NCBI GenBank assembly: GCA_004431415.1
Contig: QPMI01000295.1
Location: 1 to 64,000, forward strand
DNA: 64,000 bases
Origin: Cyanophora paradoxa
Taxonomy: Eukaryota; Glaucocystophyceae; Cyanophorales; Cyanophoraceae
Direction of reading: 5' to 3'
The notes beneath the pieces were generated by a model. That model was not told the DNA's origin, made no database searches, and was given only the letters and a program-made list of their open reading frames with translations. Shown piece by piece: positions 12,629 to 22,783 of this stretch; within the stretch, counting starts at the first letter, position 1; each line of letters opens with the position of its first letter. The translations under genes and the position numbers were made by a program.

Positions 12629-12809
12629 GCTCGACACAAGGGAGCCCTCCCCGCAGCGCCACCGGCCCCCGCGCATTATGCCCACCAAGCGTTGTCCCCT
12701 TCGAACTCCAGCTTAAATTCGAACGATTATTTTCCGCTTTGGTTATGATCAAACAGGCCACTAGGTTCAGCCGGGCGCCTGGCAGACTAAAGAAATTGCT
12801 ATCTGAAGT

Positions 12810-12870
12810 GTATGGCTGCCACGGCAGCCTTGCTTACAGCAAGCTAAGCACAACATGTCTTGTCATGAAG
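12810..12870 (-). repeat. Terminal B repeat of the YR retrotransposon (outer end)
   Basis: A 61-bp segment starting GTATGGCTGCCACGGCAGCC, identical over its length to 19958-20018 and 21997-22057. After base 12870 the sequence diverges from the internal copies. It contains a self-complementary GGCTGCC/GGCAGCC arm and marks the 3' end of the element. Confidence 0.85.
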
Positions 12871-13278
12871 TGAAGGTCTAGATTCGCGCTTGCCAAAGCC
12901 GCGAAGCTAAGATCATGACTCGCTCGCTCACAAGAAGGGCAAGCTGCAACTGCGCTCGAGGACATCAGCTAGCGCACGCTGCAGAGTGAGTCTTGCGGAC
13001 GTAGAATGATTGAACATTAGTGATCAATTGTTGATCAATTATTCATCAAAAGATATCAATGGTTGGCACTAACAATAGCTTAAAGATGACTGAAGGCATA
13101 GTAAACAATGGGCATTGCTAACACACATTGAAAGCGGCTAAGCAAAGCCGCTCGAGCGGCTAGGGAACAAGCCGCTCAGCAAGTTACACAGCTTGCCCTC
13201 GCTTGTGAGCGAGGGAGACAAGCGCCGACAGCACAGCAAAGGCGCACAACTGCGAAGCAAGACTCTAAGACTAGACAA
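12871..13278 (-). other. Retrotransposon 3' noncoding region with hairpins
   Basis: Between the recombinase stop and terminal B. It contains repeated AGCGGCT/AGCCGCT palindromes at 13131-13175 able to form stem-loops, GTTGATCAATT repeats near 13020-13050, and a GCGAGGG/CCCTCGC pair around 13195-13215. No coding potential recognised. Confidence 0.5.
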
Positions 13279-13963
13279 TCAACTACTGCGCCGAGTACGC
13301 GCGAGTTGCTGCCGACATGACTGCAGCGAAGCTGACGGGCCAGCGTAACGAGCACCAGGCCTAGCCATGAGCGCAGCCAAGGGCGGGCGCTCAGCAGAAT
13401 CGATATAGCGTCGGTAGACCGCTGACAACAAGGACCAGCGACCAACCGCTTGAACAAGCTCTTCAGGCACGCCCGCCGCAGCCAGAGCAGTAGCTCCACC
13501 GCGACGCAAGCCATGAGGTGTGATACCAGTGGCGTCCAAGCCCGCCGCGTCAAATGCGAACCGGAGAACATAGGCCACGGTCTGAGCTGACAGAGAACGA
13601 GCTGCGTCCCGAAGCTGCCCAAAAAGAGGTGCGCCCGGATCCGCGAGCGCTACAGTCCGCAAGTAGGTTCGAAACCAGAACACCGGACAGATGACCGACT
13701 CTGGGACAGCGCCCAAGACAACTTGCGCGCCTTGGCGACGACGATCGGTCTTGGAACCGGCAATGAAGAGCACGACGCGATCCGCGCGGATGGACACATC
13801 TTGCCGCCGGAGTGCCACGATTTCGCCACGCCGCAACAGGCCAAAGAAACCGGTAAGCAACATCACAAGGGCGCGAAGGAGCTTGTTTGAGGGGGAACGA
13901 GCGTAGGTACGAGCAATCGCCTCCAGGTGGACGGACGTGACCAATGCAGATTGCTTTGCTGGT

Positions 13964-14306
13964 TGTGCCGCCCACTTTCCGACTCCCAGCTAGCCCTGGT
14001 CGTCGGCTCTAAGCCGGCAGCTTGCCTTGCCTTGTACCCTTTGTAGCCTGCTATTCCTGGTGCCACGTTGTTGCCAACTGGCCCGCTTATTTTAGCCCTG
14101 GGCCCTCGCTTGCCCTGCGCGGCGCTCGCTTGCTGTCTGTCGACGTCCTTGTTCTCTTGTTCTCTCTGTCTTACGCTGGCTCTGCGCCTGCTGTGTACGT
14201 AATGGCACCCGCTTGCCGCCGCCCTACGGTGCCGTACGGGCCTGTCCCTCTCTGCTTGGGGCGCCTCTGGGCCTAGCCAACTGCTTAGCGCATCCCGCCC
14301 AGCGCA
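13964..14306 (+). repeat. Direct repeat copy 1 (343 bp) including left inverted repeat
   Basis: Appears identical to 16893-17235 as far as read by eye, including an 84-codon open frame (14022-14276 / 16951-17205) that is probably noncoding. It contains the left 55-bp inverted repeat. Confidence 0.85.
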
Positions 14307-15029
14307 TGGGGGCTGCTGCGTTGGGCTTCGACTTTTTAGCTCGTATGCCTGGGGACGAACGCTGCGCTCTTGCCCGAACCCCTGGACAAGCACGCCATCG
14401 TTTGCCTTGGCTTGCGCGTACGGCCTCCACTTTCTTGTAGTGGGAAGCGCCTATGCGGCAGAGCTTAGCAATACGAACCGCATGGTTCATGCCTTTCCAC
14501 CCGCCACTGCGCCTTTCTTGCTTACGGACCTGGCGCACCACTCTTTCTGTAGTGGGAAGCGTCCGCCAACCCGTCTATTGAGCCGCATGCGCTCACAGTC
14601 ATCTAAACGTGCCGTGGCTGCGCTCAAGAGCAAATGCTGATGCAGCCCGCGCGCATGTCGAGTGAAACTGTATTGCATTGTATCGGGGACGACACCACAA
14701 CGTACTACTAAATGTATTGTATGTGGAGCAACACCCTCTACATCTACACACGTCGTCATTACGATCGAATTGCGTGTTGACGCCGATCGAATGATGATCT
14801 TGTTGTCGTCGTGGCATGTCGTTTCTTCCCTGGTCCACGTGCAGTGAGACGTATGATGATTAAAGCTGTCTGACTGAGTATTCTTCACAAACATACCTTC
14901 TTTTCGTCGTCGTCTTGTTTTGTCGAGTTGCCCGCATGCTCGTGACATGCCAGGCTCGCAAGGCAGCTATGAAGCGCCAGTCAACCAATCTTTGCTCTCT
15001 GCAGAAAGTACAGAGTCAGCCCGCCAAGA

Positions 15030-15284
15030 CGTGAATGCCCTGGGATAACATGGCCCCAGTCCGCGCCCGAGGTCTCACCTACGACGGCTGCGATGGCACC
15101 TCCGGCTAGCCCGAGGCACGCTCAATGGTGGCGAGTGTATCTGAAGAACGCATGGAGTCAAACCGCTGCGACGTGAAAGCCCCTGGGATAACAAGGCCCA
15201 GTACGCGCCCGAGGTCTCACCTACGACGGCTGCAGTGGCGCCTGCGGACCTCCCGAGGCACGCTCAGCGGCGGCGAGTGGCATC
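15030..15284 (+). repeat. Degenerate tandem pair of about 112 bp inside the insertion
   Basis: 15030-15141 and 15172-15284 share CTGGGATAACA, GCGCCCGAGGTCTCACCTAC, CCGAGGCACGCTCA and GGCGAGTG in the same order with point differences. Further right the decamer GGGTGAT(T/G)CC recurs five times between 15801 and 15995. Confidence 0.7.
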
Positions 15285-16892
15285 CCTCGTGAGGATCACT
15301 CCACTTGACTCCACCCTGCATCCAGAGGACGTGCGGCTCCGCGTCTCTCTCGGCTCTGCGGGTTGCGTACGCGTCAGTGGAAGCCGGCGCAGCTCCACTT
15401 GACAGCGATCTCTATGCGAGGAAGCGCATCTATCTGTTGTCAAGCCTACCGGGCGCACTGTCGCACCTAGTCGGCAGACAAGATGCCAAGACCTTGCCCT
15501 GGCTCCGACGACGTAGCTGCCCTTCTCCGGGACGTCCAGCTCGTCAAGCCAGATGTCAGTCGCTTCACGCACATCTCAAGCGTGTGCGAACTGTCGTTTT
15601 CTTCCTGTCGTGGGCGTTTGATCAGCGACCGAGGCCTGTTCAGCGGGCGGAGGTCTGACCGAGGCCTGTCCGGCGGGCGGAGGTCAACAGAAGCGTAAAG
15701 GATGCGCTCTGGAACGTCCTACGACGACGTGAGCAGCCATAGCTAAAGTTGGACGGCGGACAGCGGACCTGTCTGTTGAGGAGCGTCAGCAAGCAGCACT
15801 GGGTGATGCCCCGCGACCAGTCTTCACGTTCGCGCGTCGACTGCGTCGGCCCGTCGGGTGATTCCCGTGCATCGGTTGAACCTGGCAGCTGGGTGATGCC
15901 AGCTGGACGCCAGCGCTGTTTCGGTCTGCTTAGCTGTGGGTGATTCCACGCTGACCAAGCCAGCACGCACCGGCGCTCTAGTCCGGGTGATTCCGACCAA
16001 GCCTCCGCTTGCGACTCTCCGCTGCTGAGAGGTCCATACGTCTTGCCTACGACTATCACGCGAGCACCGATGATCATTCCGGGCCGCGCTGATGCTGTCT
16101 CCTGTCCCGCGATGGTGGCCTGCCTAAGCCCCGGCTACGCGCTGCATCTGCGTACGCTGGCGGACTCGATGGCTGTCCCGTCCGATCGTGGAGGATCCTT
16201 GGCGATGGGTCTGTATGATGCAACCAGTGGCCTGCTGCTGCTGCGGAGCCTGACCCCGTACGACTGGCTCGCCGCCTCTACTCTTCATGGCTTGCCTGCT
16301 CTACGCGTACGCGGCTGCACACTCTACTGTGCTGACCGATCGCCCCGCCTTGTGACTCCGCCGGCCGAGTCACTTGGCAACGCAATGCGGCAAGCTGCGC
16401 CGAGCTTGGCCCGCAACGCGTACTCTGCCGCTGCGGCTCTGCTGATCGAGCCTGCGGTCCTACACTCCTACATTCTACATCAAGTACCTTCTACACTGTG
16501 GAACTTTCGACCCGGCGCCGCCGCAGCCCGGCGGCTTGCGGCGCGGCGCCGGTTTCGAATTCGAGCTTAGTGCTAGCGCTAGCACTCGTTTTCCCCTCCG
16601 GCGGGATTTAGAGGGTTTGCCCCGGTTGGCTGGCGGCGCTCCGCGCGCTCTGGCGTCAGGTCGTGGGTCCCTCACCCAACTTCCCTTGTTGGGCCCAGTT
16701 CCTCATACTGGTGCCGACGGCCTGATGGATTTTAATTTGCCCCTCTGGCCCGCCCGCTGTGGCGCCGAGGACGGCTTTCTGTGCAGGGACGGTAGCCGGC
16801 TTTTGGCTCGTAGTCCGTTCAGCCTCGCCTACGCAGCTTTAGTTCAGCCTTTAGCTCGTAGCGCCGAGGACGGCTTTTTGTAGCGGGAAGCG

Positions 16893-17291
16893 TGTGCCGC
16901 CCACTTTCCGACTCCCAGCTAGCCCTGGTCGTCGGCTCTAAGCCGGCAGCTTGCCTTGCCTTGTACCCTTTGTAGCCTGCTATTCCTGGTGCCACGTTGT
17001 TGCCAACTGGCCCGCTTATTTTAGCCCTGGGCCCTCGCTTGCCCTGCGCGGCGCTCGCTTGCTGTCTGTCGACGTCCTTGTTCTCTTGTTCTCTCTGTCT
17101 TACGCTGGCTCTGCGCCTGCTGTGTACGTAATGGCACCCGCTTGCCGCCGCCCTACGGTGCCGTACGGGCCTGTCCCTCTCTGCTTGGGGCGCCTCTGGG
17201 CCTAGCCAACTGCTTAGCGCATCCCGCCCAGCGCAAGCCGGCTTAGAGCCGACGACCAGGGCTAGCTGGGAGTCGGAAAGTGGGCGGCACA
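16893..17291 (+). repeat. 399-bp TIR-bounded unit (MITE-like), right end of the insertion
   Basis: Starts with TGTGCCGCCC and ends with its inverse; it consists of the second 343-bp direct copy plus the right 55-bp inverted repeat. It has no target duplication of its own (left flank ...GGGAAGCG, right flank TGGT), so it is better seen as the element end than as an independent insertion. Confidence 0.65.
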
Positions 17292-17765
17292 TGGTTTTCC
17301 ACAAAGTCGGGCGATTCCTTGCAATGTTTGCAGCACAAGGGGGTGAGCAAATGCAGTAGTAGGCAACATCCTCTGCCTTGTCTGATGTAGCAGAGCAGAG
17401 TGACACTGGTCAATTGCTGAGAGACCGTACTCTTCATCAGCAAGAGCCACCAGCAGTGTTGCGACGCCAGAAGCTGTTGGTGGCCAGGCTGGAATGCAGT
17501 GAACCGCGCAATGGCCTTCATAGAGGACGACCCAGCGGGCGTAGAGGCTTTGGGTTCGCTCGCTCACAGAGTTTGTTCTGTAGAAAGTGACCCGGTTGAG
17601 CAGATCAGCCATACGAGCACCTGCATCACCAGTCAAGGGTATGTCAGACTACATTTCTTCTTCTTCTTTTTAAAGCCCCCACTCAAGCTTTCTATCCCTG
17701 TTGCTGGACAAAGTAAGCTGAGCAGAGATGAGCAGGAGTTGAATTCTGCAGCAAGAGCCTTCAAT

Positions 17766-19799
17766 CTACTCCCACGACGCATAAAGAGCAACAAGAATCC
17801 AGGAAGGTAACTGTGCCGAGCGAGGCCCGCGATAGCACACGTCATATGCTGGGCCGAGCACCATTGCAGGTGCACGCAAGGCAAGCTGCAACTGTGGCCA
17901 CCATGGAGCTGAGGGCCACTGAGGGACAATAAAAACTGCCGAGGCCCTACACTGGCGGACATGTGACACAAGGTGCAAGAGGAAATTTGGGTCTGGAAAG
18001 ACGTAATTACGAGCACCACGCCAGGTTGCTGTAAAGCAATCATATCCTTCAGCATGTCGATCATTCAAATCAATGGAAAAGTATCGATTTAGGTGAGTGT
18101 TGGCTGATGAGGCCATACGATCAATATCAAAAGGTCCAAATGTCCGACTGACCATGGCAAAATATCCAGGTTTCAAAGAGTAGTCGGCGGGGTAAAAGTA
18201 GCGACTCAAAGCATCGGACCACTCATTGTCAACACCAGGAATGTGTTCTGCTTCAATGCTGATGCAGTTGAGCAGAGCAATATCCCAAATTGCTGCTGCA
18301 ACTCGGCAAAGGTATTCATGTCTTCCGCCACCATTGTTGATGTAGGCCACAGTCACTGTGTTGTCCGAGCGAACTAAGATGTTCTGATTGCGCAATAAAC
18401 CTTGATAGTGCTGCATAGCGCGAAGCACTGCCATTAACTCGCGCCACGACGAAATTTGCTGAGCTTCTTCTTGGTTCCACAGGCACTGGAATGGGGCAGG
18501 CTCAAGCTCCCAAGCCACAGGTTGAGCATCACCAATTCGGGTAGTGATCCAGGCTCCTGCACCAACATGGCTTGCATCCGTAGTCAACACAAGGAGCCTT
18601 TCAGGCCGAATAGGGCAGCGGCCATTGTATCGGTGGATGTTGGCCAGCCACCACTCAAGTTCCCGACGAGTCTCATTGGTGAGCTCCACTGGATGATTCC
18701 AATGCCATTCTCTTGCCACAACATTGATGTATCGAAAGAGGGACCTGGTCTTGATGCGAGCTGGAGCCAAGCCCGTGCCATGGACACAAGGGTGCCGGCG
18801 ACCTTGGCCATTTCACGTGCAGATGCTGATTTCTTTTTCTTCAGAAGCCCTTTGATCAAAGCAAGCAGACGACCAAGCTTGTCTTGGGGTACTTCAAACA
18901 ACATGCGGGCGGAGTCCACTATGAAGCCCAAGAAAGCCACCGACTGTGCTGGGGTGAGCTCAGATTTGCTGTTGACCACAAGCTTGAGGGCAGCAAATGT
19001 TTTGAGGACGAAATCCCGCAATTCACAGGCCTTCTCGTAGGTTGGAGCAGCAAACCACCAGTCGTCAACATAGTTCACCACGAAGATGCCAAAGCGGCGG
19101 AAGTAGTTGACCACTTGTCGCATGATCTTGACGAATGCAAACGGTGAGTGCTTGAGGCCGAAGGGCAAAACTGTGTACACATAGAATTTGCTGTCAAACT
19201 CAAAGCCCATGTTCCGCCAGTCTTGCGGGGAGACTGGCACGTGGTGGTATCCAGATTCAAGGTCAATAGTGAACATGTACCAGCCTTGGCGCAGCATGGC
19301 TGCAACATGCTCAAGAGTCTCATACTTGAAGGGGATGTCCGGAAGGCCTTTATTGGTAGGCCGGCCATCCCAGATGAGCCGCAACTTGGATCCAGTCTTC
19401 TTGGGCACCACAGACAGTGAGCAGACAATGTTCACTTGAGCTTCTTCAACTTCTCTGATCGCTCCCGTGCGCAAAAGCTTCTGAATTTCGGTTCTCACAA
19501 AGTCCTGATGGTCCACAGCCGCAGACTTGTGGTTGGCCCGGCGCTCTGCTGGCAGCCGCCTCGCTCCTGACAAAGGGAAACCACGCAAGATCCAGTTGAG
19601 CACGACATCATTGGCTCCAATCGCTCTCCACTGTTGGACTGCAGCTTGAATGCAGGATGCAACAAAGCCTCCTGCAAAGTGAGGTGAGGCCTTGCATTGG
19701 CAGACATGCCCAATTATCGCGGTGCCCATCTAGCACTGCTACAGCTGATGGTCCATGCAGCCGCTGGCTTGAAGATGGTGACACGCGAACGGGAAGAAG
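17766..19799 (-). pseudogene. Reverse transcriptase-RNase H of the YR retrotransposon (frameshifted)
   Basis: From about 19799 downward. RT blocks: NIVCSLSVVPKKTGSKLRLI, FTIDLESGYHHVPVS, LPFGLKHSPFAFVK and the active-site YVDD (19072-19061). RNase H blocks follow: VLTTDASHVGAGAWI, SWRELMAVLRAMQHY and RSDNTVTVAYINNGGGRHEY, which resemble DIRS-type RNase H. After MAKVAGTLVSMAR (about 18780) the frame shifts; compared with the homologous copy at 61664-63570 one G is missing from a G-run, so RT and RNase H are now in different frames. The post-RNase H region (FGPFDIDRMASSANTHLNRY) is also shared with the second element. RT copies the element RNA; RNase H removes it. Confidence 0.85.
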
Positions 19800-20018
19800 C
19801 TTAGAGGCCTTGGCTGCGAAGCAAGACTGAGGCTTGTACCCAGGGGCGCACTTATAACTTGTAAGTGCGCCCCTTGTACATATGTGCGTAAGCAAGGCTG
19901 CCTTTATTTGGCAGCCATACACTGCCCTATGCTACGCTGACGCTCACATAGGTTCGAGTATGGCTGCCACGGCAGCCTTGCTTACAGCAAGCTAAGCACA
20001 ACATGTCTTGTCATGAAG
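19800..20018 (-). repeat. B-A junction between second gag cassette and RT
   Basis: A at 19800-19957 and B at 19958-20018. A contains a 12-bp perfect stem (GGGGCGCACTTA/TAAGTGCGCCCC, loop TAACTTG) and an arm GTAAGCAAGGCTGCC...GGCAGCCATAC; B holds the inverse GTATGGCTGCC...GGCAGCCTTGCTTAC. The arms flank a spacer of about 38 bp, the layout of a tyrosine-recombinase crossover site. On the minus strand A continues into the RT leader. Confidence 0.8.
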
Positions 20019-20744
20019 AATATAAGAGTGAGCGTGTCAATGTGCTTGTTGGTTCAAGTCTTGAGCTCACATGCACACACAGTGCCACAATGCACCCACA
20101 GTGCCACAACACATTTGCACAGGCATGGACTTTCTGGATGAATGCGCCAACCTGCGATATCAGCGGGAACAGTTGGCATCATGGAATCTTCGTACCCTTG
20201 TGTACTCCTCACCTGCAAAATGCACTAGGTTAATTTCAGAGCGCCCAGTATGCGATAGCGACACACGGGAAGGCCGGAGGGGGCCAGGAGCTCGACAGCC
20301 ATCAGCACTCCTGACCTGTGCTGGAAACAGGTCAGTTGCCGGGAGTCAGCTGGGGCTCTGCCAGGTTGGAGTCATCCAGACGGCAATATATGCCACTAGC
20401 ATTGAAAAGAAAAGTAGACTACACTCACAGTCACACTTCACAGTGTTAACACATGCAAATGCACACAGGACCAATGCATAAAGCCACAGCACGCCGGCGC
20501 CACCACGGCTGGTAATGACTATGCCGCACCCGGCCACAATGCCGCACCCGGCCACACCATCACATGAAATGGAAGCATAATACATGTATTGCATGTTTAG
20601 GGAAGCATACACGCACACTCTAGATCTTCTGAAGACTGCACTTGCATATGCTAGCAATACTTATGCTTGCAAGAACACACCGAAACACTAGTATCTAGCG
20701 AAATGCGAAACGAAAACTGCGCGTCCACACAAGGGCGCGCACGT

Positions 20745-21829
20745 CTACTTGGGGGGGTCGCGCCAGCCGGGGCGCGGCTCGTTCGGGCAATCCTTCACGA
20801 CATGCCCGGGCTTGTTGCAGCGGAAACACATCCGCTGTTGCGCTGCGACGGCGGGCGATCGCGGCCCTGGTGCTGGGGCCGCGGGTTGGCGTGCTGCACA
20901 TACGGGCGCCCGCCGGCGGCCTCCGGGCCAGCAATGTTGAGCGCGTGCGCCAGCGCCGCAGCCGTGCCCCGATACTCCTCTGGCACACCTGCCAGCCGCT
21001 CGGCAAGCTTGTCGCCGCCCTTGTCGCGAATGTCGATCCGCTTCCGGAGCTCGTCGAGGATTTTGAGGCTCTGCTTTACGTGATCGTAGCACGCAGTGCA
21101 CGAAGAGCATCTCTTGAGCTGAAACTTAAGCTGCGATAGCTGCAGGGCAAGCTCACGAAGCCACGGGTTTTTGAGCTGCATAGCCTCATGGTTGTCTTTC
21201 TGCTGCTCGCCGAGCTGCTGCTGCTGCTGCTCTTGAAGCTTGATGACCGCGCTATCTATCCCACGCTGAAGTAGCTCAGCCCACGCTGGCGGAAGCGCAC
21301 CCGCTGCCGGTTTGGTCGACGTTGGGGCAGTCGAGTTGCCAGCGGGTACAGCATAAGGGCCTTGAAGGTGACGGGTGAAGCCGGTTGACGGGCCAGCCGC
21401 GCCGGATCACTTGCGCCAAGTTCGGAAAGTTGCGCGCAGCCACTTGCTCTTCCTCGTCGTAGGCGCCACCGAACTGCTCACGCTGTGCCAGTCTAACGGC
21501 AACGTCGTCCTCAGGTTCATCTTCTGGGTCGGACTGCTGCTGGTCCGGATCCGGCGACACGGCTTTCTCCTTGCCTTTGCGAGATCGCGTCGGCGGAGGT
21601 GCAGGCTGCTCCTCCTCCGCACTGTCGTTGGCCGGAGCTTGAAGACGAGATGACGACCTCCGGGCCTGGGGCGCGGGGTCGTCGCCGTCTTGGGTTTGGC
21701 CGACTTGCGCGCACCAGTGGCCGTTGACTTGCGTTTCTGCGCCGCCTCGGCACAGGCGACGAGCAGAATGATGGTCAAGACGACTACGAACAGAGGGGCC
21801 CACGATGGGCTCCTCCGCGAGCGAGCCAT
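20745..21829 (-). pseudogene. gag copy 2 (near-identical to 22784-23872, broken by 1-bp deletions)
   Basis: Same protein as the intact gag at 22784-23872 but with several single-base losses in C/G runs (for example near 21400, 21410, 21673 and 20830), splitting it into three frames. Signal-like N-terminus (APLFVVVLTIILLVACAEA), acidic middle, Q-rich coiled coil and the CCHC tail can all be traced. Because nearly all differences are in homopolymers, sequencing or assembly error cannot be excluded. Downstream noncoding (20019-20744) repeats CCGCACCCGGCCACA twice. Confidence 0.75.
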
Positions 21830-21837
21830 GACCTCAG

Positions 21838-22057
21838 CTTAGAGGCCTTGGCTGCGAAGCAAGACTGAGGCTTGTACCCCAGGGGCGCACTTATAACTTG
21901 TAAGTGCGCCCCTTGTACATATGTGCGTAAGCAAGGCTGCCTTTATTTGGCAGCCATACACTGCCCTATGCTACGCTGACGCTCACATAGGTTCGAGTAT
22001 GGCTGCCACGGCAGCCTTGCTTACAGCAAGCTAAGCACAACATGTCTTGTCATGAAG
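21838..22057 (-). repeat. B-A junction between the two gag cassettes
   Basis: A at 21838-21996 and B at 21997-22057, with the same hairpin (21882-21912) and inverted arms as the junction at 19800-20018. It separates two near-identical 2.04-kb gag cassettes in head-to-tail array. Confidence 0.85.
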
Positions 22058-22783
22058 AATATAAGAGTGAGCGTGTCAATGTGCTTGTTGGTTCAAGTCT
22101 TGAGCTCACATGCACACACAGTGCCACAATGCACCCACAGTGCCACAACACATTTGCACAGGCATGGACTTTCTGGATGAATGCGCCAACCTGCGATATC
22201 AGCGGGAACAGTTGGCATCATGGAATCTTCGTACCCTTGTGTACTCCTCACCTGCAAAATGCACTAGGTTAATTTCAGAGCGCCCAGTATGCGATAGCGA
22301 CACACGGGAAGGCCGGAGGGGGCCAGGAGCTCGACAGCCATCAGCACTCCTGACCTGTGCTGGAAACAGGTCAGTTGCCGGGAGTCAGCTGGGGCTCTGC
22401 CAGGTTGGAGTCATCCAGACGGCAATATATGCCACTAGCATTGAAAAGAAAAGTAGACTACACTCACAGTCACACTTCACAGTGTTAACACATGCAAATG
22501 CACACAGGACCAATGCATAAAGCCACAGCACGCCGGCGCCACCACGGCTGGTAATGACTATGCCGCACCCGGCCACAATGCCGCACCCGGCCACACCATC
22601 ACATGAAATGGAAGCATAATACATGTATTGCATGTTTAGGGAAGCATACACGCACACTCTAGATCTTCTGAAGACTGCACTTGCATATGCTAGCAATACT
22701 TATGCTTGCAAGAACACACCGAAACACTAGTATCTAGCGAAATGCGAAACGAAAACTGCGCGTCCACACAAGGGCGCGCACGT

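Larger units (their letters stand above)
13964..17291. mobile_element. DNA transposon-like insertion with 55-bp inverted repeats inside the recombinase gene
   Basis: The ends 13964-14018 and 17237-17291 are perfect 55-bp inverted repeats starting TGTGCCGCCCACTTTCCGAC. The host sequence TGGT is duplicated directly outside (13960-13963 and 17292-17295). The first 343 bp (13964-14306) recur as a direct copy at 16893-17235, immediately before the right inverted repeat, so the last 399 bp form a small TIR-bounded unit. The interior has no recognisable transposase. It holds degenerate direct repeats and a few short open frames (for example 16043-16570). Probably non-autonomous. Superfamily unknown. 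Confidence 0.82.
13279..17636 (-). pseudogene. Tyrosine recombinase of the YR retrotransposon, split by a transposon
   Basis: N-terminal part at 17636-17292 (MTGDAGARMADLLNRV..., helical core-binding domain ending LCGKP) and C-terminal catalytic part at 13963-13279. Catalytic landmarks: first Arg in LLRRGEIVALRR, Lys in GSKTDRRRQ, HxxR as HGLRRGGATALAAAG, and a Tyr nucleophile candidate in GRWSLLSAVYRRYI (Trp in place of the second His, as in many YRs). The two halves are separated by a 3,328-bp insertion. Removing it with one copy of the 4-bp duplication brings them into one frame. The role would be integrating a circular DNA copy. As it stands the gene is disrupted. Confidence 0.82.

Noticed and set aside
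16043-16570. 175-codon open frame inside the TIR transposon as a transposase
   Set aside because: No DDE/D or recombinase motifs and no zinc finger; composition matches the surrounding noncoding repeat.
20071-20481. 136-codon open frame present in both gag cassettes (also 22110-22520)
   Set aside because: On the strand opposite gag in its noncoding tail, built of CACA-type repeats; kept only because the cassettes are duplicates.
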